Source of the DNA: Spongiivirga sp046524175
GTDB lineage: Bacteria > Bacteroidota > Bacteroidia > Flavobacteriales > Flavobacteriaceae
NCBI RefSeq assembly: GCF_046524175.1
Contig: NZ_JBEFZF010000002.1
Coordinates: 496,001-560,000, forward strand
Reading direction: 5' to 3'
Length of the DNA: 64,000 bases
Position numbers and translations under genes: made by a program. Numbering within the stretch: position 1 is the first letter of the stretch; every line of letters begins with the position of its first letter. A model generated the notes under the pieces. That model saw only the letters and a program-made list of their open reading frames with translations. It was not told the DNA's origin and ran no database searches. Below are positions 29,398 through 38,270 of this stretch, piece after piece.

Positions 29398-32262
29398 TTA
29401 AAGATTATTGATTGTCCAAGAAATATAGAACTGAGACCCTACATTACCAGATCCTGGAGCGGTAATGTACTCATCGCCTAAGATATTTGAGCCCCCTACT
29501 TTAAATAGAGACTTTATGCTTGGTACAGTGTAGTTTATTTGTGCGTCAAGCAATGTTCTTGAAGGAATTACTGCGTTTGCAATACTGGCTTGCCAGAAAT
29601 ACTCGTCACTCCACCTTGCGTTGATGCCAAAACCAAAGTTGTCAAATAAGTTGGTGCTTCCCAAAGAAACCTTCACCTTATGCTCAGGAGTGTTAAATCC
29701 TGCCTTGAAACCTGGATCTGTACTTTGGTCGAAATCAAATTTTGCAAGTGTATAATTTAAACCAACATCAAATTTATCTAATAGTTTAGTGTTGATTCCA
29801 AATATTAAACCGTACGAAGAAACATCTGCTAACGAGTTAGTATATGTTTGAAATACTTGGAAATTGCCAGTAGCAATATCAGCAACACCGGTTGCATCTG
29901 TAGTGCTTCCGGTAACAGGAGTTACTACGTTACGCTGATTTATAAAACCATCATATATGTTGTAGTATGCATTTACGTCAACAGAAGTAACATCACCTAA
30001 CTTACCACGATATCCAATATCAAAAGCGGTAACTTTTTCTGGCTGAACTAATCCCGTTGTTTCAGGAGTTAAAATGCCAGCATTTTGCTGCACTGCAAGT
30101 CCTTGTGCCTGTTCTAATGTAATGCCTGGGTTCGCTGCTAAAATTCCTGGAACAGCAGCTGCTACCGCTGCACTAAAGTCTTGAACTGAATTTAAGGAGT
30201 ATGAATCAAAATAAACATCACGTCCTACAAGGTCAGTATTTGGTAATGGTCTGTCTAAGTTGTCAGGAGACGAACCTACTAAAGTGGCACGTCCTACATC
30301 GAAACCAATAAATAACGACTGTGTATCAGGATTTCTAAATCCTGTTTGGAACGATGCACGAATATTATGTTGCTTGTTTTCACCGGCAGAATATCCGATA
30401 GATAATCTTGGTGAAAAATTACCATCAAAAAACTGGTTTTTATCGTAACGCAGTGATCCTGTTAATCGCAATCTTTCATCTTCTCCGAATTTTTTTACAC
30501 CTTGTACGTATGCACCATATTCATCATATTCGATTGGGCCATCAAAGTCAGTAAAGATAGTACCTTGAGAATTTAGTGAGTATTGTCTGTACGAAGCACC
30601 AACTTGCACATCGGCAGCATCATTTAATAAGCTAGAGAAATTATAATTACCCTCTGCATGATATACTTTTGTATTGTCTAAGAATTTTGATCCGGTTGAG
30701 ATATCAGGATCAGAGGTAACCTGATCAAAAAGTCTTTGAAACTCAGGAGTTCCGGGTTGTGGTGTAAATGCGGCATCAGCGGCAACTCGTGCAGCTGCAT
30801 GCGAATCGGCATCAGTAGCTCCCGCTAGAGTAGACTGTAAGTAAGCACCTGCGTAGGTTCCGAACCATTCAGTTGCGTTCACACGATTCATATTAATACC
30901 CGTAAAACGTAAATCATACGAGTCCTTCGCATCTTCAGAGGTAGTATATCCTCTTACGAAAAAATTATCACCTTTAATTTCTAACTTGTGTTGCTGTAAA
31001 ATGAAATTTTTAAGCTGGTATCTATTGGCTCCTTGGTAAATGGTGTTTCCTTTACCTATTCGGGAATTCCAAATAACTTCAATATCGTTTGCGAATGGAC
31101 GATAATGTAGTGCTGCATCAAACTTGATGCTCCTTGCGTCGTAGTCTGTAAGCTCCTGTTCAAGATAACCTGTTCTAGCTACATTTACTGCTGGCACAAG
31201 AGCACTAGCTCCTGCAGGAATTAAACCTTGAGCTTCCAGTAATTGCGCCACCCCACGCAGGTCTGTTCCCACTGCAGCAGTGCTAATTTCATCACCATAA
31301 ATATTTAACCCATCATGATCTAAACGATCTGCTGATTTTTCAAATATTTCATCTGGTTCACCTATTCTTGTTCTTACATCAGAGTATTGTCTAGTGTCGG
31401 TAGCAAACCAGTCTGTACCTTGCAAGTAAGAGAAATTGGCCTTGGCAGCGAATCTTTCACTAAACTTTTTAGCCGCTCGAATACCAAAATCATAAAAATT
31501 ATTGTCCCCAGCATCTTCAGAAGAAGTGATTCCGGTTTTAGCATATGCTTTAATTCCTTCATGATTAAAAGGATTTTTACTAGTCATAAACAAAATACCG
31601 TTAAAAGCATTTGCACCGTAAAGGGCAGAAGATGCTCCGGGTAATAGCTCAATACTATTTACGTCAAGCTCATTCATACCAACTAAGTTTCCTATAACGA
31701 AATTAAGTGCTGGTGATGAGTTGTCAATACCATCTAGAAGTTGTACAAAGCGAGTGTTTGCAAAGGTTGCAAAACCGCGAGTGTTAACCGATTTAAAGGT
31801 TAAACTACCCGTGTTAAGGTCGACACCTTTTAAGTTTTCTAACCCGTCATAAAAGTTAGCTGTAGCCGAGTTTTTGATTTCTGTAACCCCAACTCTTTCT
31901 ACGGTTACAGGAGATTCAAAAAGACGTTCCGGAGTTCTGGAAGCCGACACTACAATTTCATCCAAAAGAGCAACATCTTCTTTTAGCTTAACAGTGATGT
32001 TTTGATTGTTCTGCGTAATTTGAACGGTTTGTGTTGCGAAACCGATACTGGATACTTGAATTTCAAAAGGGGGATTTTGATCGACTTTTAAACTAAAATT
32101 CCCATCAAAATCTGTTACCGCCCCTACAGCCTGACCTGTCAATTTGATATTTGCACCGGGAATGGGTTGATCATTTTCATCAACCACTTTTCCTGTTACA
32201 TTTGTTTGTGCAAAACTTATTGCACAAAAAAGTAACAGGCATAAAGAAAAGAGTGTTCTCAT
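29398..32262 (-). CDS. TonB-dependent receptor with CarboxypepD-like N-terminal domain
   Basis: The start is set at Met19 of the open frame (MRTLFSLCLLLFCAISFAQ, a signal peptide), giving 954 aa. Residues about 20-105 are a carboxypeptidase-regulatory-like domain (NVTGKVVDENDQPIPGANIKLTG, LKEDVALLDEIVVSASRTPERL), then the plug (about 108-230, GVTEIKNSATANFYDGLENLKGVDLN) and the 22-strand barrel ending in ISWTINNL. It has no SusD-like partner; the SGNH hydrolase lipoprotein after it takes that place. It should import a TonB-driven ligand across the outer membrane, possibly lipidic given the partner. Confidence 0.93.
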   Translation of the reverse strand: MRTLFSLCLLLFCAISFAQTNVTGKVVDENDQPIPGANIKLTGQAVGAVTDFDGNFSLKVDQNPPFEIQVSSIGFATQTVQITQNNQNITVKLKEDVALLDEIVVSASRTPERLFESPVTVERVGVTEIKNSATANFYDGLENLKGVDLNTGSLTFKSVNTRGFATFANTRFVQLLDGIDNSSPALNFVIGNLVGMNELDVNSIELLPGASSALYGANAFNGILFMTSKNPFNHEGIKAYAKTGITSSEDAGDNNFYDFGIRAAKKFSERFAAKANFSYLQGTDWFATDTRQYSDVRTRIGEPDEIFEKSADRLDHDGLNIYGDEISTAAVGTDLRGVAQLLEAQGLIPAGASALVPAVNVARTGYLEQELTDYDARSIKFDAALHYRPFANDIEVIWNSRIGKGNTIYQGANRYQLKNFILQQHKLEIKGDNFFVRGYTTSEDAKDSYDLRFTGINMNRVNATEWFGTYAGAYLQSTLAGATDADSHAAARVAADAAFTPQPGTPEFQRLFDQVTSDPDISTGSKFLDNTKVYHAEGNYNFSSLLNDAADVQVGASYRQYSLNSQGTIFTDFDGPIEYDEYGAYVQGVKKFGEDERLRLTGSLRYDKNQFFDGNFSPRLSIGYSAGENKQHNIRASFQTGFRNPDTQSLFIGFDVGRATLVGSSPDNLDRPLPNTDLVGRDVYFDSYSLNSVQDFSAAVAAAVPGILAANPGITLEQAQGLAVQQNAGILTPETTGLVQPEKVTAFDIGYRGKLGDVTSVDVNAYYNIYDGFINQRNVVTPVTGSTTDATGVADIATGNFQVFQTYTNSLADVSSYGLIFGINTKLLDKFDVGLNYTLAKFDFDQSTDPGFKAGFNTPEHKVKVSLGSTNLFDNFGFGINARWSDEYFWQASIANAVIPSRTLLDAQINYTVPSIKSLFKVGGSNILGDEYITAPGSGNVGSQFYISWTINNL

Positions 32263-32324
32263 ATAAGTGTTATTGGTTACTTTGAATTTGCCACCCAATA
32301 TACACTTTTTTGCCAAATGCTTAA

Positions 32325-32350
32325 TATAACGTTAAGAAATTAACGTTATA
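32325..32350. promoter_or_regulatory. Perfect hairpin between glmS and the receptor gene
   Basis: TATAACGTTAA (32325-32335) and TTAACGTTATA (32340-32350), 11-base perfect arms around GAAA on the plus strand. It is 10 bases after the glmS stop (minus strand) and 63 bases before the receptor start. It may end glmS transcription or bind a regulator of the receptor operon; no T run follows in the minus direction. Confidence 0.5.
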
Positions 32351-32359
32351 GGATAAAAG

Positions 32360-34207
32360 TTACTCTACGGTTACAGATTTCGCAAGATTTCTAGGCTGGT
32401 CAACATTGCAATTTCTCATTACTGCAATATGATATGATAATAGCTGTAATGGTATGGTAGTCAGCAATGGAGAAAGTGCCTCTTCAGTTTCTGGTATTTC
32501 AATTACATGATCTGCAAGCCCTTTTACTTCTTTATCACCTTCAAAAACAACACCAATGATTTTTCCTTTACGAGACTTGATCTCTTGGATATTACTTACT
32601 ACTTTTTCGTAGTGGCCTTTTCTAGTTGCGATAACAACGACAGGCATGTGCTCGTCAATCAAAGCAATGGGACCATGCTTCATTTCAGCGGCAGGATATC
32701 CTTCCGCATGTATATATGAAATTTCTTTGAGCTTTAAGGCGCCCTCGAGTGCTACTGGGAAGTTATAGCCACGCCCCAAATACAAACAATTCGGCGCATC
32801 TTTATAAATAGCAGCAATTTCTTTAATCAAGTCATCAGATTCTAATGCTTTTTCTATTTTTTCAGGAATAAGTTCTAACTCTAATAAATGCGTGCGATAT
32901 TCACTGTTAGTTACGGTGCCTTTGGCTCTCGCCAGTCTTAGGGCAATTAAGGTTAGTACTGTTATCTGAGTCGTAAATGCTTTTGTTGATGCTACCCCGA
33001 TTTCCGGTCCTGCATGGGTATAGGCACCAGCGTGTGTTTCTCTTGAGATAGAGGATCCAACGACATTACAGACCCCAAATACGAATGCTCCTTTAGACTT
33101 TGCAAGCTTAATGGCGGCCAAAGTATCTGCTGTCTCTCCCGATTGGGATATAGCAATCAGTACGTCTTTTTCCGTAATTATAGGGTCGCGATATCTAAAT
33201 TCGGAAGCGTATTCTACTTCAACCGGTATTCTTGCGAAACTCTCAAAAATATATTCAGCAACTAAGCCAGCATGCCATGATGTACCACAAGCGACGATAA
33301 GTATACGATCAGCATTTAAGAACTTTTTCATATTGTCCTCAATACCAGTCATTTTAATAAGACCTTGTTCTCTCAACAAACGACCCCTGTACGTATCACG
33401 AATTGCTTTTGGTTGCTCGTAAATCTCTTTCAGCATGAAGTGGTCATAACCACCTTTTTCTATTTGTTCAATATTAAGACGTAGTTCTTGAATATAAGGA
33501 TCAACTAAACTATCATCTTTAATTTTGCGAACCTTAACTTTTTTACCTCTTCTAACAACAGCAAGCTCTTCATCTTCTAAGTAAATCGCGTTTTTGGTAA
33601 ACTCAATAAACGGAGTAGCATCTGACGCAATGAAAAATTCATCTTCTCCAACTCCAATGGCTAATGGGCTACCAAGCCGGGCAACTACTATCTCATTTGG
33701 TTTTGTCTTATCAAAAACAGCAATAGCGTAAGCACCTACAACTTCATTTAATGCGATTTGAACGGCTTTACCAAGTTTTACGCCTTCATTTTTCTTGATC
33801 TCTTCAATAAGATTAATTAAAACCTCTGTATCAGTATCAGATTTGAAAGTATATCCTCTTTTTATAAGCTCTTGTTTAATCGCATCATAATTTTCTATAA
33901 TCCCATTATGAATGATTACTAGATTTCCTGAATTTGAGTAGTGTGGGTGGGAGTTTACATCATTTGGCACACCATGAGTAGCCCATCGGGTATGCCCAAT
34001 CCCTAAACTTCCTTTTGCTTTAATTTCGTTCTCAGCACGCTCCTCGAGGTCGGCAACTTTGCCCTTGGTTTTGGCTAGTTGAACATCGTTTCCGTCATAT
34101 AATGCAATTCCGGCACTGTCGTACCCTCTATACTCTAATCGTTTTAAACCATTAATAATGATAGGATATGCATCTCGATGACCTATATAACCAACTATAC
34201 CACACAT
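32360..34207 (-). CDS. glmS: Glutamine-fructose-6-phosphate aminotransferase GlmS
   Basis: This is a 615-residue protein with the nucleophile Cys2 (MCGIVGYIG), a GATase domain at about 2-220 (HTRWATHGVPNDVNSHPH, HNGIIENYD), two SIS sugar-isomerase domains at about 290-430 and 465-605 (ISQSGETADTLAA, EGALKLKEISYIHAEGYPAAEMKHGP) and the CDVDQPRNLAKSVTVE-type end. It makes glucosamine-6-phosphate for peptidoglycan and LPS. No glmS ribozyme-like structure is evident in the 164 bases upstream. It follows the DUF4270 gene on the minus strand. Confidence 0.98.
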   Translation of the reverse strand: MCGIVGYIGHRDAYPIIINGLKRLEYRGYDSAGIALYDGNDVQLAKTKGKVADLEERAENEIKAKGSLGIGHTRWATHGVPNDVNSHPHYSNSGNLVIIHNGIIENYDAIKQELIKRGYTFKSDTDTEVLINLIEEIKKNEGVKLGKAVQIALNEVVGAYAIAVFDKTKPNEIVVARLGSPLAIGVGEDEFFIASDATPFIEFTKNAIYLEDEELAVVRRGKKVKVRKIKDDSLVDPYIQELRLNIEQIEKGGYDHFMLKEIYEQPKAIRDTYRGRLLREQGLIKMTGIEDNMKKFLNADRILIVACGTSWHAGLVAEYIFESFARIPVEVEYASEFRYRDPIITEKDVLIAISQSGETADTLAAIKLAKSKGAFVFGVCNVVGSSISRETHAGAYTHAGPEIGVASTKAFTTQITVLTLIALRLARAKGTVTNSEYRTHLLELELIPEKIEKALESDDLIKEIAAIYKDAPNCLYLGRGYNFPVALEGALKLKEISYIHAEGYPAAEMKHGPIALIDEHMPVVVIATRKGHYEKVVSNIQEIKSRKGKIIGVVFEGDKEVKGLADHVIEIPETEEALSPLLTTIPLQLLSYHIAVMRNCNVDQPRNLAKSVTVE

Positions 34208-34371
34208 ATGTAAATAAATAAGATTCGGTTCTTATTGTGATTCGCAACAAGAATTTAATTAATATAAGGTGCGAAATTGATTCATTTACCTAGCTACTAG
34301 AAAAAAACTCGATAAGTAGGCACTCATTATCGTTATTACACCATTAGTGAAATTAGCTATTCAGTAAAGAT

Positions 34372-36048
34372 TTAATTTACTTCGCTGTAAAACAGTTCAA
34401 GTTTAGCTCGTTTGTTGGCAGGAACTGAAGAACTATTTCCAAAAAGAACAACACCAAAAGGGTTTACTACTGCTGCTTCTGGTGTAGAAATATCCTGATC
34501 GGAAAGCGGTCTTGAAATATTAATATTAGTAATGTCTGATGTTAGCGAGAGTCCAAGTTTTATATTGGTTGAATCTCTCCTAATCACATTGCTCAAATGC
34601 GATGTGATTCCGAATCGATAAAAGGGTCCGTCATCATCAGATTCATCTAAAATACCATCGTAAATACTTCGAGATGTGGCTCTTTCATTAGCTGCTGATG
34701 AGGAAGTTGGATCAATAAGATAATCAAACAATGTAGTGTCATTTTCAAGATCATATAGGTACAACCTTGGGGGTAAGGTATCTAAACTAGAAACTTGATC
34801 AACATAAAAAATCAGGTTGGCTTGATTTATTAACCAATCATTTGCCTTTAGCTGATCGAGTACTGGGGTATCCTCTTCATTCTCATCAAACAATTTCACT
34901 TGAGTCATCATACCTTGGCCACCTCTAATATATAATCTTTCGGGCTCCGTAGTGTCTGTAATGGCAGCGTCAATAGAAGGGTTTAGCTCGTCTTCAAAAA
35001 CGTTAATTACATTTCCGCTTAAAGGAATTAAAAAGGTGTCTTGATCTTGTACTATAGTATCATCGCTAGGATCGTCTAGTGTATTGTTGGTGTCAATTTC
35101 ATCAAATTCATATTCGATACGAATGTTGGCATTGGCAAAATCCAACAACATAAGCAAGTCTTCAGTATGTTGGGTGGTAATATAAATTCCGCGTAAATAA
35201 TCGGTAAATTCACTATCGGTAGATAGAACACTAGTGCCTTCTGCGTTTAAAATACGTGTTTGTATAAAAGTTGAATCAAGTGGTACTCTAAGTCTAGGAG
35301 TTAAGCGCTCGTCAATCACTGTGTTGCCCTCGGCGTCTGGTTCAGGATTTTCAACTTCAATTTCTTCATCGTTTATAGAAGTTTCTCCTTCAAAAAGCAC
35401 AGTACCGGTAAAGTCCGCAAAGATTGGAGTAGGATTAGTTGGTCCACCCATGACTTCTTCGGTAGACGTATAATATTGTTGTATTTGTTGGAAGTCATTA
35501 TCAGGGTCTAAGCTTCTTAAAAAGAAGGTTAATTCCTCCACTTTCATATTGAATGGAACATTTTGATTTCCATAAATCGAATCTAATTCGTAGGTGCTGC
35601 CTTCATCAGAAGTCTCAGTGACTGTACTAAAAAAAGGAATATCTAAATAAGCATTTAATACACGTTCATTCTCATCTAAAGTAAGTGGGTCTGTATCGGC
35701 CGCATTGATGTCTTCTTGTTCCTGACTAAAATTACCAAAGCTAGGGTTGTAATTTGTTCCTGTTCCGGAAACTAATCTTAGTTGAGACGCTACTGTCGCA
35801 GTTCTTCTACCAAAAGTAGCATCTTGCCTAGTACCTAGTTGGTACAATGGTAAAAAATTACTTCGTACCGGACCTAATTTTGTATTTGTTAAAAACAGAT
35901 CATTAATGGTCACACTTTCCACATTAAAATCACCCCCACCTATGACGTCAGCCCCTATTGTATTGAACTCTTGTTCGCAAGAACTAGACATTAATATAAT
36001 AAGTACAAAACTAAATACCGTATAACCGGCATTGATTAATCGCTTCAT
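34372..36048 (-). CDS. DUF4270 lipoprotein
   Basis: This is a 558-residue protein. MKRLINAGYTVFSFVLIILMSSSC is a lipoprotein signal ending in the lipobox Cys24, and CEQEFNTIGADVIGGGDFNV is the DUF4270 start. The body is rich in Asp, Glu and Thr, with many short beta-strand stretches and long acidic loops. It is a probable outer-membrane or surface lipoprotein specific to Bacteroidota. Its place next to a one-domain glycogen-synthase-like gene and panC is common in Flavobacteriaceae, but its function is unknown. Confidence 0.85.
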   Translation of the reverse strand: MKRLINAGYTVFSFVLIILMSSSCEQEFNTIGADVIGGGDFNVESVTINDLFLTNTKLGPVRSNFLPLYQLGTRQDATFGRRTATVASQLRLVSGTGTNYNPSFGNFSQEQEDINAADTDPLTLDENERVLNAYLDIPFFSTVTETSDEGSTYELDSIYGNQNVPFNMKVEELTFFLRSLDPDNDFQQIQQYYTSTEEVMGGPTNPTPIFADFTGTVLFEGETSINDEEIEVENPEPDAEGNTVIDERLTPRLRVPLDSTFIQTRILNAEGTSVLSTDSEFTDYLRGIYITTQHTEDLLMLLDFANANIRIEYEFDEIDTNNTLDDPSDDTIVQDQDTFLIPLSGNVINVFEDELNPSIDAAITDTTEPERLYIRGGQGMMTQVKLFDENEEDTPVLDQLKANDWLINQANLIFYVDQVSSLDTLPPRLYLYDLENDTTLFDYLIDPTSSSAANERATSRSIYDGILDESDDDGPFYRFGITSHLSNVIRRDSTNIKLGLSLTSDITNINISRPLSDQDISTPEAAVVNPFGVVLFGNSSSVPANKRAKLELFYSEVN

Positions 36049-36096
36049 TTAAATTGTTGTTTTCAGAAATTAGCTTGAGAAATACATGCTTGCGGA

Positions 36097-36104
36097 CAAA
36101 TGTA
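36097..36104 (-). promoter_or_regulatory. -7 box for the DUF4270 gene
   Basis: CAAATGTA on the plus strand is TACATTTG on the minus strand, a full match to TAnnTTTG, 49 bases before the start codon. No TTG at proper spacing was found upstream. Confidence 0.55.
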
Positions 36105-36144
36105 ACTTTTTTGATCAGACAGAAAAGCTAAGGTCGTCTTAAAA

Positions 36145-36948
36145 CTAGCTTAAAACTTTAGTCTGGTAAAATTCTGTATAAGCATCTGCGAATTCTTCCT
36201 TAGAAACGAATGGTAAAACAGGCTTGTCTAGTTGATCTATGTGGCTTTCAAGTTCACTAGGGAGGTTGTCACTTGCAATTACAACTGCATCAGAATGGTC
36301 TACTGCAACTTTCATAATATTAACATATGTAGGTGTTTCTAATGCGTCAGCACCTTCTACATTGTCAAATTTAACCTTGCTAAGCATTTCTGCATCCAAA
36401 GTGGTTTCAAAATCCTGCTCATAGACCGAAGTGACAATTTTACTATCAGCGAAAAGAGGCTCATCACCATAATACTTTTTTAAGTACAATGGTAACAAAG
36501 AAGCCATCCAACCATTAACGTGAATAATATCTGGTGCCCAGTTTAGTTTCTTGACTGTTTCTACAACACCTTTTGCAAAGAAAATAGCTCTTTCATCATT
36601 ATCAGGGAACAGATTCCCATCTTCATCGGTAAGGGTAGCTTTACGCTTGAAGTATTCTTCATTGTCAATAAAATAGACTTGCATACGCTCTTTAGGTATC
36701 GAAGCTACTTTTATTATTAGCGGCATGTCCATGTCATTAATAACGAGGTTCATACCTGAAAGTCGAATAACCTCATGTAATTGATGCCTTCTCTCGTTTA
36801 TATTACCAAAACGAGGCATGAATATTCGTATTTGTCCCCCTCTATCATTTACCATTTTTGGTGCCTCAAAAGACATCGATGATATTTCTGTTTCTGGCAA
36901 ATATGGCACCACCTCTGATGACACGTACAATACCCTTTTATTCGTCAT
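36145..36948 (-). CDS. Glycogen/starch synthase-like protein, N-terminal glycosyltransferase-5 domain only
   Basis: This is a 267-residue protein beginning KRVLYVSSEVVPYLPETEISSMSFEAPKMVNDRGGQIRIFMPRFGNINERRHQLHEVI, the GT5 starch-synthase N-terminal half, and containing APDIIHVNGWMASLLPLYLKKYYGDEP, the D-V-H-x-H/W-like substrate region. Real glycogen synthases are about 480 residues and need a C-terminal Rossmann domain for the ADP-glucose donor; that half is missing and the stop is clean. Short copies like this are regular in Flavobacteriaceae next to DUF4270 and panC, so this is a stable form, not a fresh truncation. Glycogen synthesis is doubtful. Confidence 0.8.
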   Translation of the reverse strand: MTNKRVLYVSSEVVPYLPETEISSMSFEAPKMVNDRGGQIRIFMPRFGNINERRHQLHEVIRLSGMNLVINDMDMPLIIKVASIPKERMQVYFIDNEEYFKRKATLTDEDGNLFPDNDERAIFFAKGVVETVKKLNWAPDIIHVNGWMASLLPLYLKKYYGDEPLFADSKIVTSVYEQDFETTLDAEMLSKVKFDNVEGADALETPTYVNIMKVAVDHSDAVVIASDNLPSELESHIDQLDKPVLPFVSKEEFADAYTEFYQTKVLS

Positions 36949-36984
36949 AAAATGCTCTCCTATTAGGTTATTTTAAAAAACACG

Positions 36985-37030
36985 CAAAATTACAAAAATT
37001 ATGCAGATTAACGCCAAAATACTATGTTTG
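36985..37030. promoter_or_regulatory. Divergent promoters of the glycosyltransferase-like gene and panC
   Basis: On the minus strand TAATTTTG (complement of 36985-36992) with TTG (complement of 37015-37017) 22 bases upstream reads toward 36948. On the plus strand TATGTTTG (37023-37030) reads toward panC. The panC -7 box contains the first in-frame ATG (37024), which excludes that ATG as the start because transcription would begin after it. Confidence 0.65.
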
Positions 37031-37056
37031 CAGGCTGTTTATTTTTAATTAGTACC

Positions 37057-37902
37057 ATGGTCTTTACCGAAAAGTCAAAACTTAGCGCCTTTGTGGGCAA
37101 TCAATCAAAGAATGATCAATCGGTAGGGTTAGTTCCTACGATGGGGGCTCTTCATAAAGGGCATCTCGCTCTAATACAGCAATCTACTTTAAATAATGCA
37201 TTGACAATTGTCAGTATTTTTGTCAATCCGACGCAGTTTGATAACCCCACTGATTTGGTAAAATATCCAAGAACTTTAGATGAAGATGTCAAGCTGATAA
37301 AAAGCCTTAAAAAAAATGTAATTGTATATGCACCAACTCCAAATGATGTATATAATGGTAATGTTTCTTCACAAAAATTTGATTTCGATGGCTTAGAGAA
37401 TGAAATGGAGGGAGAATTTAGAAATGGACATTTTGATGGAGTTGGAACCGTGGTTAAGCGCTTGCTTGAAATTGTAGAACCTGACAGAGCATATTTTGGA
37501 GAGAAGGATTTTCAGCAGCTACAGATCATCCGAAAACTGGTAAAAAAATACAAAATACCGGTAGAAATAGTAGGATGTCCAATAAGTAGAGAAGATAGCG
37601 GATTGGCAATGAGCTCAAGAAATAAAAGGCTTACCGAAGAAGAAAGGGAAAAATCCGCATTTATTTACAAAACACTAAGAGCGGCTAGGGCAAAATTTGG
37701 CACAGAAAGTGCTAATAAAGTAGTAGAGTGGGTTACAGAACAATTTGAAACTCATTCGTTTTTAAGACTTGAATATTTCAAGATCGCTGAGGTTTTGACA
37801 TTAAAAAGTGTTAAAAGGAAAACAAAAAATAAAAAATACAGAGCCTTTATTGCAGTGTATGCAAATGACGTCCGACTAATAGACAATCTAGCCCTAAATT
37901 AA
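37057..37902 (+). CDS. panC: Pantoate-beta-alanine ligase PanC
   Basis: The start is set at ATG 37057 because the earlier in-frame ATG at 37024 is part of the -7 promoter box. This gives 281 aa. The nucleotide-binding motif is VPTMGALHKGHLALI, with IFVNPTQFDNPTDLVKYPRTL, GEFRNGHFDGVGTVVKRLL, YFGEKDFQQLQII and AMSSRNKRL conserved. It joins pantoate and beta-alanine for coenzyme A. panD follows after 13 bases, with panC and panD cotranscribed or panD using its own promoter. Confidence 0.97.
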   Translation: MVFTEKSKLSAFVGNQSKNDQSVGLVPTMGALHKGHLALIQQSTLNNALTIVSIFVNPTQFDNPTDLVKYPRTLDEDVKLIKSLKKNVIVYAPTPNDVYNGNVSSQKFDFDGLENEMEGEFRNGHFDGVGTVVKRLLEIVEPDRAYFGEKDFQQLQIIRKLVKKYKIPVEIVGCPISREDSGLAMSSRNKRLTEEEREKSAFIYKTLRAARAKFGTESANKVVEWVTEQFETHSFLRLEYFKIAEVLTLKSVKRKTKNKKYRAFIAVYANDVRLIDNLALN

Positions 37903-37903
37903 T

Positions 37904-37911
37904 TAACTTTG
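37904..37911 (+). promoter_or_regulatory. -7 box directly ahead of panD
   Basis: TAACTTTG is a full TAnnTTTG match ending four bases before the panD ATG at 37916. If used, transcription would start at or next to the ATG and the mRNA would be leaderless. It overlaps the last bases of panC. No good TTG at the right distance. Confidence 0.45.
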
Positions 37912-37915
37912 CCCC

Positions 37916-38266
37916 ATGCAAGTAACTGTTGTTAAATCAAAAATTCACCGTGTAAAAGTTACCGGTGCTGACCTTAATTATATCGGTAGTATCACTATTG
38001 ATGAAGATTTAATGGATGCTGCCAATATTATTGAAGGAGAAAAAGTACAAATCGTGAACAATAATAATGGTGAGCGATTAGAAACCTATGCGATTCCGGG
38101 ACCACGTAATAGTGGAGAAATCACCTTAAATGGCGCTGCTGCCCGAAAAGTTGCGGTTGGTGATGTACTTATCCTTATTTGTTATGGAATGATGGATATT
38201 GAAGAAGCAAAAAGTTTCAAACCGTCACTGGTTTTTCCTAATGAATCGAACAACAAGTTAAATTAA
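37916..38266 (+). CDS. panD: Aspartate 1-decarboxylase PanD
   Basis: This is a 116-residue pro-enzyme. The self-cleavage site is Gly24-Ser25 in NYIGSITIDEDLM, which yields the pyruvoyl group. KSKIHRVKVTGADLNY, the Lys9 region, the Arg in YAIPGPRNSGEITLNGAAARKV and DVLILICYG are family-typical. It provides beta-alanine for PanC, encoded just upstream. Length is normal for bacterial PanD. Confidence 0.97.
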   Translation: MQVTVVKSKIHRVKVTGADLNYIGSITIDEDLMDAANIIEGEKVQIVNNNNGERLETYAIPGPRNSGEITLNGAAARKVAVGDVLILICYGMMDIEEAKSFKPSLVFPNESNNKLN

Positions 38267-38270
38267 CAGC

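Noticed and set aside
34208..34371. glmS ribozyme upstream of glmS
   Set aside because: No recognisable core or nested helices; the phylum is not known for this ribozyme and the region is short and AT-rich.
37024..37056. panC start at the first in-frame ATG (37024)
   Set aside because: That ATG is part of the TATGTTTG -7 box, so it would not be transcribed; Met12 also fits the family better.
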